From positions 1 through 64,000 of the forward strand of contig NZ_JACKZS010000017.1 in the NCBI RefSeq assembly GCF_014222285.1: a stretch of DNA of 64,000 nt, given 5' to 3'. Below are positions 9,679 through 18,334 of the stretch, in pieces (positions within the stretch are counted from its first letter, which is position 1; every line of letters starts with the position of its first letter). The notes beneath the pieces are model-generated. The model searched no databases and was not told the DNA's origin. It worked only from the letters and a program-made list of their open reading frames with translations. Position numbers and translations under genes: made by a program. Source of the DNA: Nostoc sp. UCD121. GTDB lineage: Bacteria > Cyanobacteriota > Cyanobacteriia > Cyanobacteriales > Nostocaceae.

Positions 9679-10458
9679 ATGAGTTTTTCTATGAGTAAAT
9701 TCTTTGATTCGTTTAGCCCATTAATTCAGTATATGCGTACTTGGGCAGCAATAAGTCTGCTATGTTTAGTTGTCGCTTGGTCATTTCCTGCACAAGCTGC
9801 TAGCCGGATTGATCCGCAATTAGAACAGCAAGTCTTACAAATTATCCGCGAACATCCACAGGCAATTATTGAATCTGTTCAAGTTTATCAGCAGCAGCAA
9901 CAACAAAAACTCAAGCAAGCACAGCAAGCATTTTTACAAGATTTAAAGACGAATCCTCAAACAGTGATTGGTGAGTCTCCCACCACAGGTTCAACTCAAT
10001 CAAAAACTGTGCTGATAGAATTTTCCGATTTTCAATGTCCCTACTGTGCTGAGGCGCATAAAACATTGAAACAATTGTTAGCAAAGTATCCAGATAAAGT
10101 AAAGTTAGTTTACAAAAATTTACCCCTAATTTCAATTCATGCGGAAGCATTACCATCTGCGACGGCAGCTTGGGCAGCATATCAACAGGGCAAATTTTGG
10201 GAATATCATGATGCGCTATTTACTAATCAAAAGCAACTAGGTGAAGCGTTATATTTAGATATTGCTAAAAAACTGAATCTAGATTTAGGTAAATTTAAAC
10301 GCGATCTTCCTCTTGCTACTCCCGCAATTACAAAAGATATCCAATTAGCAGAGAAGTTGGGTGTTTCTGGCACACCTTTCTTTATTATTAATAGTCCAAC
10401 TTTTTCAGGAGTTCCACAGCTAGCAGATATCGAAAATATATTGACTGCTGCTAAGTAA
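9679..10458 (+). CDS. DsbA-family thiol oxidoreductase, exported
   Basis: A 259-residue protein predicted to act outside the cytoplasmic membrane in making or shuffling disulfide bonds. A signal or anchor segment (WAAISLLCLVVAWSFPAQA) is followed by a glutamine-rich helical stretch (QVYQQQQQQKLKQAQQ) and a thioredoxin-fold domain with the active site FSDFQCPYC (CxxC with PY between) and the conserved cis-proline region VSGTPFFII. This is the BdbD/DsbA-like arrangement known from cyanobacteria, where a DsbA part often works with a VKOR-like partner; no such partner is in the window. ATG at 9679 is preferred to a TTG at 9619. Confidence 0.88.
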   Translation: MSFSMSKFFDSFSPLIQYMRTWAAISLLCLVVAWSFPAQAASRIDPQLEQQVLQIIREHPQAIIESVQVYQQQQQQKLKQAQQAFLQDLKTNPQTVIGESPTTGSTQSKTVLIEFSDFQCPYCAEAHKTLKQLLAKYPDKVKLVYKNLPLISIHAEALPSATAAWAAYQQGKFWEYHDALFTNQKQLGEALYLDIAKKLNLDLGKFKRDLPLATPAITKDIQLAEKLGVSGTPFFIINSPTFSGVPQLADIENILTAAK

Positions 10459-10976
10459 ATGAGTGTGTTTGAAACTAACCTGTCATTGTTTAAGTAACTA
10501 GGTGCAAATAAGTTCAAGTTTGTAGTAATGATTTTAGTCTTGATAAACCTTTCCATGAACGATTCATTGCCTACTACAAACTAGGATTTTATTATATTTT
10601 TAATTATACCTAGCTAACATTTTTTTATAATGATGTCTGATAACTAGCAATAAGCTTGATCAGTATATACTGTGTAAGGATTGTATCTCCATAGTATTTG
10701 TTTAGATAGATACTTTTTTATTTAACAATAATGTGCATCTTTAGTTAGAGGTTTCATACAACAGTTTAGTGATGTACTTGAGGCAAGTGTAAGGAGTAGC
10801 TGATGAGGAGTGCTGAGAAGAAATTTTCTTCACTCCTCATGTTCTTAAAGATATGGTAACTTAAAGCTTCCTTTAAAATTAGGCAAGTCAAAAAAGCTGC
10901 TGCGCCTGACTCATTTTAAAAAGGCTTCCTCTAGTTCTCCTCTTTTCAAGGAAGGTTAGGGAGGATAAAGCCTTAG
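10459..10976. other. Intergenic region with inverted repeats
   Basis: No gene is seen. Inverted arms AGTTTGTAGTA (10517-10527) and TACTACAAACT (10572-10582) belong to the same repeat family as 18572-18602. A C/T-rich stretch with arms around AAGGCTT/AAGCCTT is at about 10920-10972. Confidence 0.5.
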
Positions 10977-11137
10977 AGGTTGTTTGAAAAGTATTTCGCT
11001 GTGACTTTAGACACTTTTAGATCCCCCCTAACCCCCCTTAAAAAAGGGGGAATCGGAGTCAAAGTCCCCCTTAAAAAGGGGGATTTAGGGGGATCTAGAA
11101 TGTTTTGCTACCAAGAAGAGGACTTTTCAAACATCCT
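10977..11137. repeat. MITE-like element with AGG(T/A)TGTTTGAAAAGT ends
   Basis: A 161-base element bounded by 16-base terminal inverted repeats with one mismatch (10977-10992 and 11122-11137). Inside is a second palindrome running from GATCCCCCCTAACCCCCC (11020) to GGGGGATTTAGGGGGATC (11095), the same core type as the element at 6491-6639. Frames through this core give a repetitive SPLTPLKKGG-like peptide that is a repeat translation, not a gene. Confidence 0.7.
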
Positions 11138-11157
11138 GTTAACCCAAGGATATGACT

Positions 11158-11607
11158 TTATGAATAGTCTTTCAGGTTTCCTTTTTGATGTTCTAAATAT
11201 TTATTCTTTAATTCCTCTGGAATAGGAATAGGACGACTATTTTGTAAACTGACAAAAGCACCCTTTTGACTCGCTACTGCTGCTAACTCATTATTAGATA
11301 AAATTTCAGCTTGTACAGTCCACTTCAATCGTCCTAAATTACTTAGCCATAAACGTCCAATTACTTGGTCAATAATTTTGATCGGGCGTTTATATTCAAT
11401 TTCAGTTCCAGCTAGAACAGGTGCATATCCTTGATTAATTTGTTGATTGAGGTGCCAATGTTCATCTAAAAACTTTAAACGTAAATCCTCTAACCATCTG
11501 ACATATACAATATTGCTTACGATTCCCATAAAATCAATGTCGTATGTTCTTACAGGAATTTCTAATACTACTTCTAATGGTCTGTGCAAACTGTTATTTA
11601 CTAGCAT
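11158..11607 (-). CDS. Acyl-CoA thioesterase, 4HBT hotdog family
   Basis: A 149-residue single-domain hotdog thioesterase, expected to cleave an acyl- or aryl-CoA thioester in the cytosol. The N-terminal half has the family motif VRTYDIDFMGIVSNIVYVRWLEDLR, with the aspartate of YDID at the usual catalytic place of the 4-hydroxybenzoyl-CoA thioesterase type. The KRPIKIIDQVIGRLWLSNLGR segment forms the central strands. Substrate unknown. The start ATG lies just below a TetR-type palindrome at 11626-11642, so it is probably controlled by the TetR protein encoded upstream, with the tautomerase gene between them on the same strand. Confidence 0.85.
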   Translation of the reverse strand: MLVNNSLHRPLEVVLEIPVRTYDIDFMGIVSNIVYVRWLEDLRLKFLDEHWHLNQQINQGYAPVLAGTEIEYKRPIKIIDQVIGRLWLSNLGRLKWTVQAEILSNNELAAVASQKGAFVSLQNSRPIPIPEELKNKYLEHQKGNLKDYS

Positions 11608-11625
11608 GATTTCTCTTGATATTTT

Positions 11626-11642
11626 AAAACCGATCGGTCTGT
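11626..11642. promoter_or_regulatory. TetR-type operator in front of the thioesterase gene
   Basis: The sequence AAACCGATCGGTCTGT holds the core CCGATCGG and one full half-site GGTCTGT, matching the operator at 12752-12769. It lies about 19-35 bases upstream of the thioesterase start, where a bound repressor would block the promoter. Confidence 0.6.
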
Positions 11643-11718
11643 AAAATTAGAAAAAATTTTACTCTTTTCAAAAATGGGTAATTATTAAGTGCCTAATAAC
11701 CCATTACCCACAATAATT

Positions 11719-12108
11719 TCAACCTTCTACTTTGTAGTTTAAGGTTAACTCATCGCCAGGTAAACCTCTAATACCCCAGTTAGATTTTGGCGTTTCAAAA
11801 ATTGTGATTTCAATATCGTATATAGGAATATTGAATTTTTCATTAATATTTTTAATCAGTAGGCGAAGCAACTCTTTTTTTGTTTCCACTGAGCGCCCCT
11901 CAAACATACTAATTTCGATAACCAGATAATTGTTTGTTCTATCAGATGGATAGCAAAAATCTGATTTATCCAGTGGGAAAAAACGGTGAAATCTTTTTTC
12001 AGGGGTAAGCTGTAAAACCTCTATGAGGGAAGTATGGATTACATTTGATAGCTCCGCTTTAATAGGATTTAATTTGTCTGCTAAAGAATATACTTTGATT
12101 TGTACCAT
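11719..12108 (-). CDS. Tautomerase-superfamily protein
   Basis: A 129-residue protein resembling the long tautomerase type (Tautomerase_2), with KRFHRFFPLDKSDFCYPSDR, then YLVIEISMFEGRSVETKKELLRLL and the C-terminal ETPKSNWGIRGLPGDE segment. Tautomerases of this superfamily use a free N-terminal proline as catalytic base; here Met is followed by Val (MVQIKVY), so that residue is absent and classical keto-enol chemistry is doubtful. The start codon lies 4 bases after the tetR stop codon on the same strand, so the two are translated from one message. A weak extra promoter for the thioesterase follows downstream. Function remains open. Confidence 0.75.
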   Translation of the reverse strand: MVQIKVYSLADKLNPIKAELSNVIHTSLIEVLQLTPEKRFHRFFPLDKSDFCYPSDRTNNYLVIEISMFEGRSVETKKELLRLLIKNINEKFNIPIYDIEITIFETPKSNWGIRGLPGDELTLNYKVEG

Positions 12109-12112
12109 ACAT

Positions 12113-12700
12113 TTAAAGGTGAGTTTCCAAGTATTGATTCAGGTGATTAATTACCCTGTGCATGTGAATTGAATCTCCATAAAGCTTACTCATCATTATG
12201 GCCCCTTCCAGCGTTGCAATTATGATGGTGGCAATTTCATCAGCACTTACTTCAGAGCGAATTTCACCCTTGGCAATTCCCGTTTCAATAATTCGACGAA
12301 TTAGATGTAGCCAAGAGTTCATCGCCTGTTGAGCGCGTTCCCGCAACGCCGGATGAGCATCATCGCTTTCCACAGCAGTATTCAGCAGTGGACACCCTCC
12401 TTTGATAGGTGGATTTTCTGCGAAGCTACTAAATATCCCAATGATTGCTTGCAGGCGTTCTACTGCATGGCGTTTGCTTCGCAATGCAAATCTAGTATGC
12501 TGTTTAATGCGAGCGATCGCAAAATCAAAAGCCTGTAATGCGAGATCGTCTTTGCTTTGAAAGTGATTGTAAATTCCTCCTTTCTGCAATCCAGTAACAC
12601 GCATGATGTCTGACATTGATGAGCCTGCATACCCCTGTTGGTTAAACAGTTCGGCTGCTTGATGTAGAATTCTACTTTTTGTTTCTTCGCCTTTGGACAT
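12113..12700 (-). CDS. TetR-family transcriptional repressor
   Basis: A 195-residue dimeric repressor. The N-terminal DNA-binding domain (about residues 8-55) shows the TetR pattern ILHQAAELFNQQGYAGSSMSDIMRVTGLQKGGIYNHFQSKDDL. The C-terminal ligand-binding domain has ENPPIKGGCPLLNTAVES, a motif seen in YxaF/LmrA-like repressors that sense small hydrophobic compounds. It heads a three-gene same-strand cluster with a tautomerase and a thioesterase. An 18-base palindrome 52 bases upstream of its start and a half-conserved copy in front of the thioesterase are probable autoregulatory operators. The natural ligand is unknown. Confidence 0.92.
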   Translation of the reverse strand: MSKGEETKSRILHQAAELFNQQGYAGSSMSDIMRVTGLQKGGIYNHFQSKDDLALQAFDFAIARIKQHTRFALRSKRHAVERLQAIIGIFSSFAENPPIKGGCPLLNTAVESDDAHPALRERAQQAMNSWLHLIRRIIETGIAKGEIRSEVSADEIATIIIATLEGAIMMSKLYGDSIHMHRVINHLNQYLETHL

Positions 12701-12751
12701 TACAGCGATTTATTAGAGTAGGGAGTCATGTAGTTTATTGAATTAAAAGTT

Positions 12752-12769
12752 ACAGACTGATCGGTCTGT
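12752..12769. promoter_or_regulatory. TetR-type operator upstream of tetR
   Basis: ACAGACTGATCGGTCTGT is an 18-base palindrome around GATC with a single T/G mispair. The same GGTCTGT half-site recurs at 11626-11642. Position upstream of the divergent end of the tetR gene fits autorepression. Confidence 0.7.
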
Positions 12770-13551
12770 TTATTTTTATCATTATACATCCTTGTGAGTC
12801 AAGTGTTTTTTGTCGTCCAGATAACGCAGACTTCACCCGGTTATAAACGCCGTTAGTTTTGATGCTACCTCCACTCTAGGTAATGAGATGTTTTGGTATC
12901 AACACGCGATACTTATTCTTAAAACCCCACTTCCATTCCTCTCCCCGAAAGGTCGATAGGCTTTGATTATTGCTCCCCTTCCCTTGTAGGGAAGGGGTTG
13001 GGGGTTAGGTCTGAGAGAAAATTGCACACGGCGTTATCAACAGAAGTTTCAGCAATAATATTGGTGATTTGAGCTTTGCCAAACAGGATTTTGACGGGGT
13101 TGTAAAAAACAAAATTTTCATGAGTCATTAGACTTGCGGTGTATTATCCAGAAAATATAGCGATATACAAAACGAATACGCTGGACGTTTGATCGTGTTT
13201 ACAAGTAAAATACGGTAAGTACATAGCTTTACCGGCTTTTACACGTAAAACCGCAGAAAAACCAGTAAGAAGTTGATTTAGTAAAACAACTGACCCATAA
13301 GCATTTATAAAAGTCTGTTTCAGCTAAATGTCAGTTGCCATACTTCCAAAAACTTTCAGGCAGGTTTTAAGTTGTCCAGTAATCCTCTGTCCTAATTTTT
13401 AGCTAGATAAACCTTTCTTTGTGTCACTCATCCTTTGAGAAACACAATAATTTGCCATGACTAGCCCTATCTACCACTGGGCTGTAATTCGGCTGAGTTA
13501 TTGCTCTCTAGTAGTGAAGTTCTAGCTGACTTTCTCAAACCCCCAAAGAGT
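12770..13551. other. Intergenic region, no gene seen
   Basis: About 780 bases without a supported gene. A hairpin CCCCTTCCCT/AGGGAAGGGG (12975-12997, 3-base loop) with a GGGTTAGG tail is a member of a C/G-rich repeat family also seen near 5922 and 56485. Short TTTACAAGTAAAA/TTTACACGTAAAA repeats occur at 13198-13252. Confidence 0.5.
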
Positions 13552-14349
13552 ATGCACTATTTATCACTACCATTCTTAAGCTTCTTCGTTGGCATCATAG
13601 TTGGTTTGACGGGAATTGGCGGAGCCTCTCTCATTACTCCAATGTTGATTTTTGTTTTTCAGGTTCCGCCTTCCATCGCAGTGAGTTCTGATGTTGTAGC
13701 TGCCACATTGATGAAGATTGTTGGTAGCGTCAAGCATTGGGAACAGAAAACCCTGGATACAGAAGTTGTCAAATGGCTGGCATTCGGGAGTGTTCCAGGC
13801 TCACTGTTTGGAGTAGGAATTTTGCACGTTCTTAAACGTACAGGTGATTATAATCTGGATAATATCTTGCTCCGTTTGCTTGGTGTGATGATTTTACTAG
13901 TCACAGCATTAGCACTAGTGCAATTGTTGTTATTGACTTTTTTACCCAAATTCAATTTACCCGAACTACCAAAGTTAGACTTAGAAACTAACTTTGGCCG
14001 CTTTATAACAATCACTTTGGGGGCCATTTTAGGCTGTTTAGTTGGTCTAACTAGCGTCTCATCAGGTTCAATGTTTGCCCTAGTGCTGATTGGGTTTTTC
14101 CGTTTGGATGCACGGAAGTTAGTGGGTACTGATATTTCACACGCAGCAATTTTACTGCTGTTTACAGCCCTTGGCCATCTCAGCCTGGGAACAGTTGATT
14201 GGAATTTGGTAATACCTATCTGGCTAGGCTCTGTACCAGGAGTTCTGCTAGGTGCTAAAATCTGCCAAGTAGCTCCCCAGCGCCCACTACGGTTTATTAT
14301 TTACGCCATTTTGATGATGGTGAGTTGGAAATTAGTTCATCAAGTGTAA
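13552..14349 (+). CDS. TauE/SafE family sulfite exporter-like permease
   Basis: A 265-residue integral membrane protein of the TauE/SafE family, whose members move sulfite, sulfoacetate or related organic anions. Seven to eight hydrophobic helices are visible, with the family repeat GLTGIGGASLITPMLIF near the N terminus and GLTSVSSGSMFALVLIGFF in the second half, and GTDISHAAILLLFTALGHL between helices. Start ATG at 13552 places the first helix (LSLPFLSFFVGIIV) close to the N terminus; a TTG at 13501 is less likely. The sulfur assimilation island begins some 4 kb away, but there is no direct linkage, so a role in sulfur traffic is only a possibility. Confidence 0.88.
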   Translation: MHYLSLPFLSFFVGIIVGLTGIGGASLITPMLIFVFQVPPSIAVSSDVVAATLMKIVGSVKHWEQKTLDTEVVKWLAFGSVPGSLFGVGILHVLKRTGDYNLDNILLRLLGVMILLVTALALVQLLLLTFLPKFNLPELPKLDLETNFGRFITITLGAILGCLVGLTSVSSGSMFALVLIGFFRLDARKLVGTDISHAAILLLFTALGHLSLGTVDWNLVIPIWLGSVPGVLLGAKICQVAPQRPLRFIIYAILMMVSWKLVHQV

Positions 14350-14399
14350 CCAAATTGAGATTTTAGATTCCAAATCCAGCATTCAACATCCAACATTGA

Positions 14400-15062
14400 T
14401 TAACTTCTCACCCAAGGTAGTAGAGTGAATGTACCTCGCTCATACATAATGAACAGACCCAAGCCGATTAACACAAAAGGTACAGCAGCTTTACCGTAGC
14501 GACTTAAAATATAAGCAATGGTAGGTTGACGACTTAAAAAATAAGCGATCGCACACCAAACCCCTACCATGATAAAAAATATACTTAAAATTATTCCCAA
14601 ACTGGCAAGATTCTGACCAGCGAACAAAGGGATATATATACTAATATTGTCACCACCATTAGCGATCGTTACTGCTGCCACTTTATAGGTTTGGGGGTGC
14701 AAAATACTCAAAATAAAAGACAATACCGGGTTAGTAGGCGTAGGCTGATTAAAATCACTACTGACTGCCTGAACTGTTATAGTTTCTTCTTTTCTATATA
14801 TTAATTGTTGAATACCAATTGCTATTGGTAGGAGTCCTAGCAATCCGATCCATTCTCGCTGTACGACCAATCCACCAAAAAATCCTGGTAAGCTAGCGAT
14901 GATAATGGCTGAAAAACCCAGATATTGACCGAGTAAGATATGCCGCCGCCGAAAATTAACATCTATCTGTGAAAAAAATATTAACAAGATAATGATGTCA
15001 TCTATGTTAGTGGCGATGAAGGCAATTATCCCTTCACTGAAGACTGTCCCTAACTTACTCAT
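14400..15062 (-). CDS. CadD-type cadmium resistance transporter family protein
   Basis: A 220-residue membrane protein of the CadD family, related to LysE-type exporters and named after staphylococcal cadmium resistance. It has the family start GIIAFIATNIDDIIILLIFFSQI, with the paired acidic residues DD inside the first helix, then FGGLVVQREWIGLLGLLPIAIGI and the conserved VAAVTIANGGDNISIYIPLFA motif with an aspartate in a membrane-associated segment. Substrate in cyanobacteria is unproven and could be another cation. A paralogue with the same motifs is transcribed divergently from 15189. Confidence 0.85.
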   Translation of the reverse strand: MSKLGTVFSEGIIAFIATNIDDIIILLIFFSQIDVNFRRRHILLGQYLGFSAIIIASLPGFFGGLVVQREWIGLLGLLPIAIGIQQLIYRKEETITVQAVSSDFNQPTPTNPVLSFILSILHPQTYKVAAVTIANGGDNISIYIPLFAGQNLASLGIILSIFFIMVGVWCAIAYFLSRQPTIAYILSRYGKAAVPFVLIGLGLFIMYERGTFTLLPWVRS

Positions 15063-15188
15063 GCTGGATTTTCAGAACCTACGATTTCTCACCATACCAA
15101 ATTAACCTTTCAAGTAATTGAACTACACTACTTTTTAATACCCATTCCCTATCTTATCGGCCTAAAGACCTGAAAACTGCTGTAAAAT

Positions 15189-15899
15189 ATGAACGAATTA
15201 GTTACTGCAATTACTACAGGGGCAATTGCGTTCATTGCCACTAACATAGATGATATTGTCATTCTATTGTTATTTTTTTCTCAAATAAATACTAGCCTTC
15301 GTCCTCGGCATATAGTTGCTGGTCAGTTTCTAGGTTTTACCGTTCTGTTAATCCTTAGTCTTCCTGGCTTATTTGGTGGGTTAGTTTTATCCAAAAACTG
15401 GATTGGATTACTTGGTTTACTACCAATGTCCATAGGTATCAGTAGTTTGGTGAATCGGGAAGAAAATTCATCAAAAGAATTTTTCGATGTAACAGAAGAA
15501 ACTGAAACATCAACAATTAAGAGTTTTTTTTCTCCCCAGACTTATAGTGTAGCAGCCGTTACAATTGCCAATGGTAGCGATAATATTAGTATCTACGTAC
15601 CTTTGTTTGCGAGCAGCAACTTAGAGACTTTTGTGGTAATTATCGGATTATTTTTTATATTGTTAGTAATTTGGTGTTATGCAGCATACAAATTAACTCA
15701 TTACAGAGTAATAGCTGATATATTGACGCGCTACGTTAATAATCTTGTGCCTTTTGTTCTTATAGGATTGGGCGCTTTTATTGTATTAAAAAGTGAAGCT
15801 TTGAGCTTAATAAAGCTAGCTGCTAGTTCTTTCTGTTTAATGATTTTGGTGAAAAATAATGAAAGTGCCGATGAAATTGGCGAAAATTCTATTAGATAA
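15189..15899 (+). CDS. CadD-type transporter family protein, paralogue
   Basis: A 236-residue membrane protein with the same layout as the divergent neighbour: GAIAFIATNIDDIVILLLFFSQI, then FGGLVLSKNWIGLLGLLPMSIGI and VAAVTIANGSDNISIYVPLFA. The two genes are clear duplicates that have moved apart in sequence; their starts are 126 bases apart and may share a divergent promoter. This copy carries a 25-residue hydrophilic C-terminal tail missing from the other. As with its neighbour, cation export is the family expectation, not something the sequence proves. Confidence 0.85.
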   Translation: MNELVTAITTGAIAFIATNIDDIVILLLFFSQINTSLRPRHIVAGQFLGFTVLLILSLPGLFGGLVLSKNWIGLLGLLPMSIGISSLVNREENSSKEFFDVTEETETSTIKSFFSPQTYSVAAVTIANGSDNISIYVPLFASSNLETFVVIIGLFFILLVIWCYAAYKLTHYRVIADILTRYVNNLVPFVLIGLGAFIVLKSEALSLIKLAASSFCLMILVKNNESADEIGENSIR

Positions 15900-16150
15900 T
15901 CAAGCCAATTTTAGGTTTTGATTTTTATTTCCCACATTCCGCAGGTGCGACGAGTTTCTTGATTATGATTGCTTGCGATCGCCAGTGAGCTTATGGTAGA
16001 TACTCTGTTAACAAATATGACTTACTCACTTGAATTTAACCTCTATTTTTTTAATTACAAGTGTTTAAATTTGTTGTTGAAAACATAGTAAAATACTATT
16101 TATCGGTACTATCATGCTGGAAAATTCCACATACATAATCAGCTTTTTCT

Positions 16151-18334
16151 TTAAGAATTTTTGTCTTTATTGGATCTGTTGGATCTTTTATTAGACACTT
16201 GGGTTTTAAGATATTTCTCGATCCACTTGTCACCTTGCATATCTCCCAAATCCCTTGTAGATACTTTGTAGGTTTTAGGATCTACACCACCATTTTTCTG
16301 TAAATGCCGTAGGGTCGCATACATTTGATCGGGATTTGGTTTATAGTGTCCACTCTTATCGCAAATTGCTTCAAGTTTGCCACCATCCACCCGAATTGCA
16401 CCTGCACCCTTGACTGGAATGCCCGCTAAAGCACTGGAGTGATGATATTTTCCTTGTTTATGAGCATCAGCGTAGAATTTCCCATCTGGACTAAGCACAA
16501 AGATCATCCAATCTTGCCCATCATTCGGCGCACCAATAGCTTCCATCCCTAGTGAGCTAAGGCTATCCCCAAAAGCATCTTGCCATTTACCACCACTCAC
16601 CGTAACTCCTCTTGGTCTGCGTTCTGCCTCAGACTCCAAGTATTGAACTCCCTCAATAGATATATTTTTTTGCTTAAGCCAATCCCAGAAAGAAATTGTA
16701 GGAGGCGGTGGAGATGTATTAGCGTATTTTGATTTTGCTTTCCATGTCCAGAAATTAGCTTCGCCGCTTTCTTGCTGTTTCTGGTCATTAAAAGCAGCCA
16801 TCATTTCTTTATCTCTATTTTCCTGTTCATTCAGCCATTCTAGGATTGCTGTCTCTTTCATCCAATTTTCAAAATGTCCCTCTTCTAGATCCTTACCTGC
16901 CAACATAAAGGCTGGTCGATGCAATGCATCCCATGCTTCAAGCCAATAACTCTCATGATTTGTGTCGCCAAGTTCTGCCGCCCTCGTCTTTGCCTCAGCC
17001 CTAACTTGGCTAACTATATCTTTGTGGGTTAGGGGTTTTGACTTACCCTTGATCTGAGGCAAGGATGGATCGGTTATGACTATTTTCTTTAGTTTATTCC
17101 AGCGGTCTTTCCCGGTTGTTCTTGGTTTGATTTGCTCCTCTACTTTTTTACCCTTAAGTGTCTCCTCATGCTTTTGATATTCTTCTCCTATCTCATCAAA
17201 GCTAAGTAGGCCACTTGCATCAGGATTTTCTTGCTTTCTTTTTAAAATCAAATCAGGCAAGAATTTTTTTACTGATTGCATTGTTTCATCGTATTCCTTC
17301 TTGAAACCATCTTTTCCTCCAAAGTCCTCAGGCTTATACATTGCGAAAAATCCGTCTGCAAGTACATTCAAATTCGCCTCAACCTGTTTGTTTATGTTTA
17401 GATCGTTAGCCTCTTTGTTCGGGTTAGCAGAGGTTGGCTCAGAATTAGAAGAAGTATTCGATGGAAGTTGAGATTTTAGCTCTTGTGGCTCTCCTTCTAC
17501 TGTTGGAGGCTTAGATTCGGCTAATTGTGAATCAGTAGCTTCTGTCTCAGGCTGTTGTTGTGATGGTTTTTCTTCTAATTTAGAGGTACTAGCTTTCTTC
17601 AGTCCTGCACTTTTGATATCCGCTTGCCGTTTTTTGATATCTGCTTGCTGTTTTATGTCTGCGCCTTCTTTTGTTGCGATATTTTCAAATATTTTAATTG
17701 CATCCTTAACACTAACCCGTTGAATCACATCTCCAGTTACCATGCCACTGTCTGACACACGTTGCACCATCGGCTTGATTTGTGATTTGTCTTCCTCTTG
17801 AGGTAACGACTTGCGTTGGACACTGCCCCCTGGTTGCATTTGTAGTTCATTGTCTTCACCAAGCAAAGTTTCTCGCTGAAGTTTATCGCTCTGTGGTAGA
17901 TCAATACGTTGTACTACCTGACGTGCTGTCTCGTCTGCTTGCTGTTCGTACTTATCTCCAGGTTCCCCAATTGTTAGCTTTGCCTGAATTGGTGTTGCTA
18001 TATCTGGTCTTCTTACTGGAATATTGGCAAAATTATGACCAAATTGAGATGCTCTATCCAGGCTCGAATACAATATTTCATCCATCTTGGTTTGCAATAC
18101 AGTTAAGCGTTCCTGCCCCTCTGCTGTAATCGTGCCATACTTCGCTTGTAGCTCAAGTCTAGTTGCCTCCATCTTTTGCTCTGCAAAAGTATTATTTTCG
18201 ATTTCCTTAACTGACTTATGTCTTGCCGTCACATTTTTGGCGGGACTACTAAAAGGTCGAGGTGCGGACACAGAGCTTTTTTCTATATTTTGGGGATTGG
18301 AGATAGTGGATAAGTGAACTTTTGGGAATTTCAT
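16151..18334 (-). CDS. Putative eCIS cargo protein with IQM-like C-terminal domain
   Basis: A 727-residue protein of unusual build. Residues about 116-144 read QAKLTIGEPGDKYEQQADET followed by a VVQRID stretch: this is the motif that heads eCIS-associated (DUF4157-type) proteins, cargo of extracellular contractile injection systems. The usual HExxH protease site of DUF4157 is not present. The middle (about 150-320) is low-complexity, charged and glutamine-rich, with QADIKKRQADIK repeats. Residues about 547-680 resemble, from memory, the domain of plant IQM calmodulin-binding-family proteins: FWDWL, MIFVLSPDGKFYADA, KYHHSSALAG and LEAICDKSGHYKP. ATG at 18334 is preferred to TTG at 18346. The protein is alone here; no injection-system structural gene is in the window. 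Toxin or effector function is inference. Confidence 0.7.
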   Translation of the reverse strand: MKFPKVHLSTISNPQNIEKSSVSAPRPFSSPAKNVTARHKSVKEIENNTFAEQKMEATRLELQAKYGTITAEGQERLTVLQTKMDEILYSSLDRASQFGHNFANIPVRRPDIATPIQAKLTIGEPGDKYEQQADETARQVVQRIDLPQSDKLQRETLLGEDNELQMQPGGSVQRKSLPQEEDKSQIKPMVQRVSDSGMVTGDVIQRVSVKDAIKIFENIATKEGADIKQQADIKKRQADIKSAGLKKASTSKLEEKPSQQQPETEATDSQLAESKPPTVEGEPQELKSQLPSNTSSNSEPTSANPNKEANDLNINKQVEANLNVLADGFFAMYKPEDFGGKDGFKKEYDETMQSVKKFLPDLILKRKQENPDASGLLSFDEIGEEYQKHEETLKGKKVEEQIKPRTTGKDRWNKLKKIVITDPSLPQIKGKSKPLTHKDIVSQVRAEAKTRAAELGDTNHESYWLEAWDALHRPAFMLAGKDLEEGHFENWMKETAILEWLNEQENRDKEMMAAFNDQKQQESGEANFWTWKAKSKYANTSPPPPTISFWDWLKQKNISIEGVQYLESEAERRPRGVTVSGGKWQDAFGDSLSSLGMEAIGAPNDGQDWMIFVLSPDGKFYADAHKQGKYHHSSALAGIPVKGAGAIRVDGGKLEAICDKSGHYKPNPDQMYATLRHLQKNGGVDPKTYKVSTRDLGDMQGDKWIEKYLKTQVSNKRSNRSNKDKNS

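Noticed and set aside
10980..11225. Open frame of 81 codons ahead of the thioesterase
   Set aside because: It runs across the MITE-like element and overlaps the thioesterase gene on the other strand.
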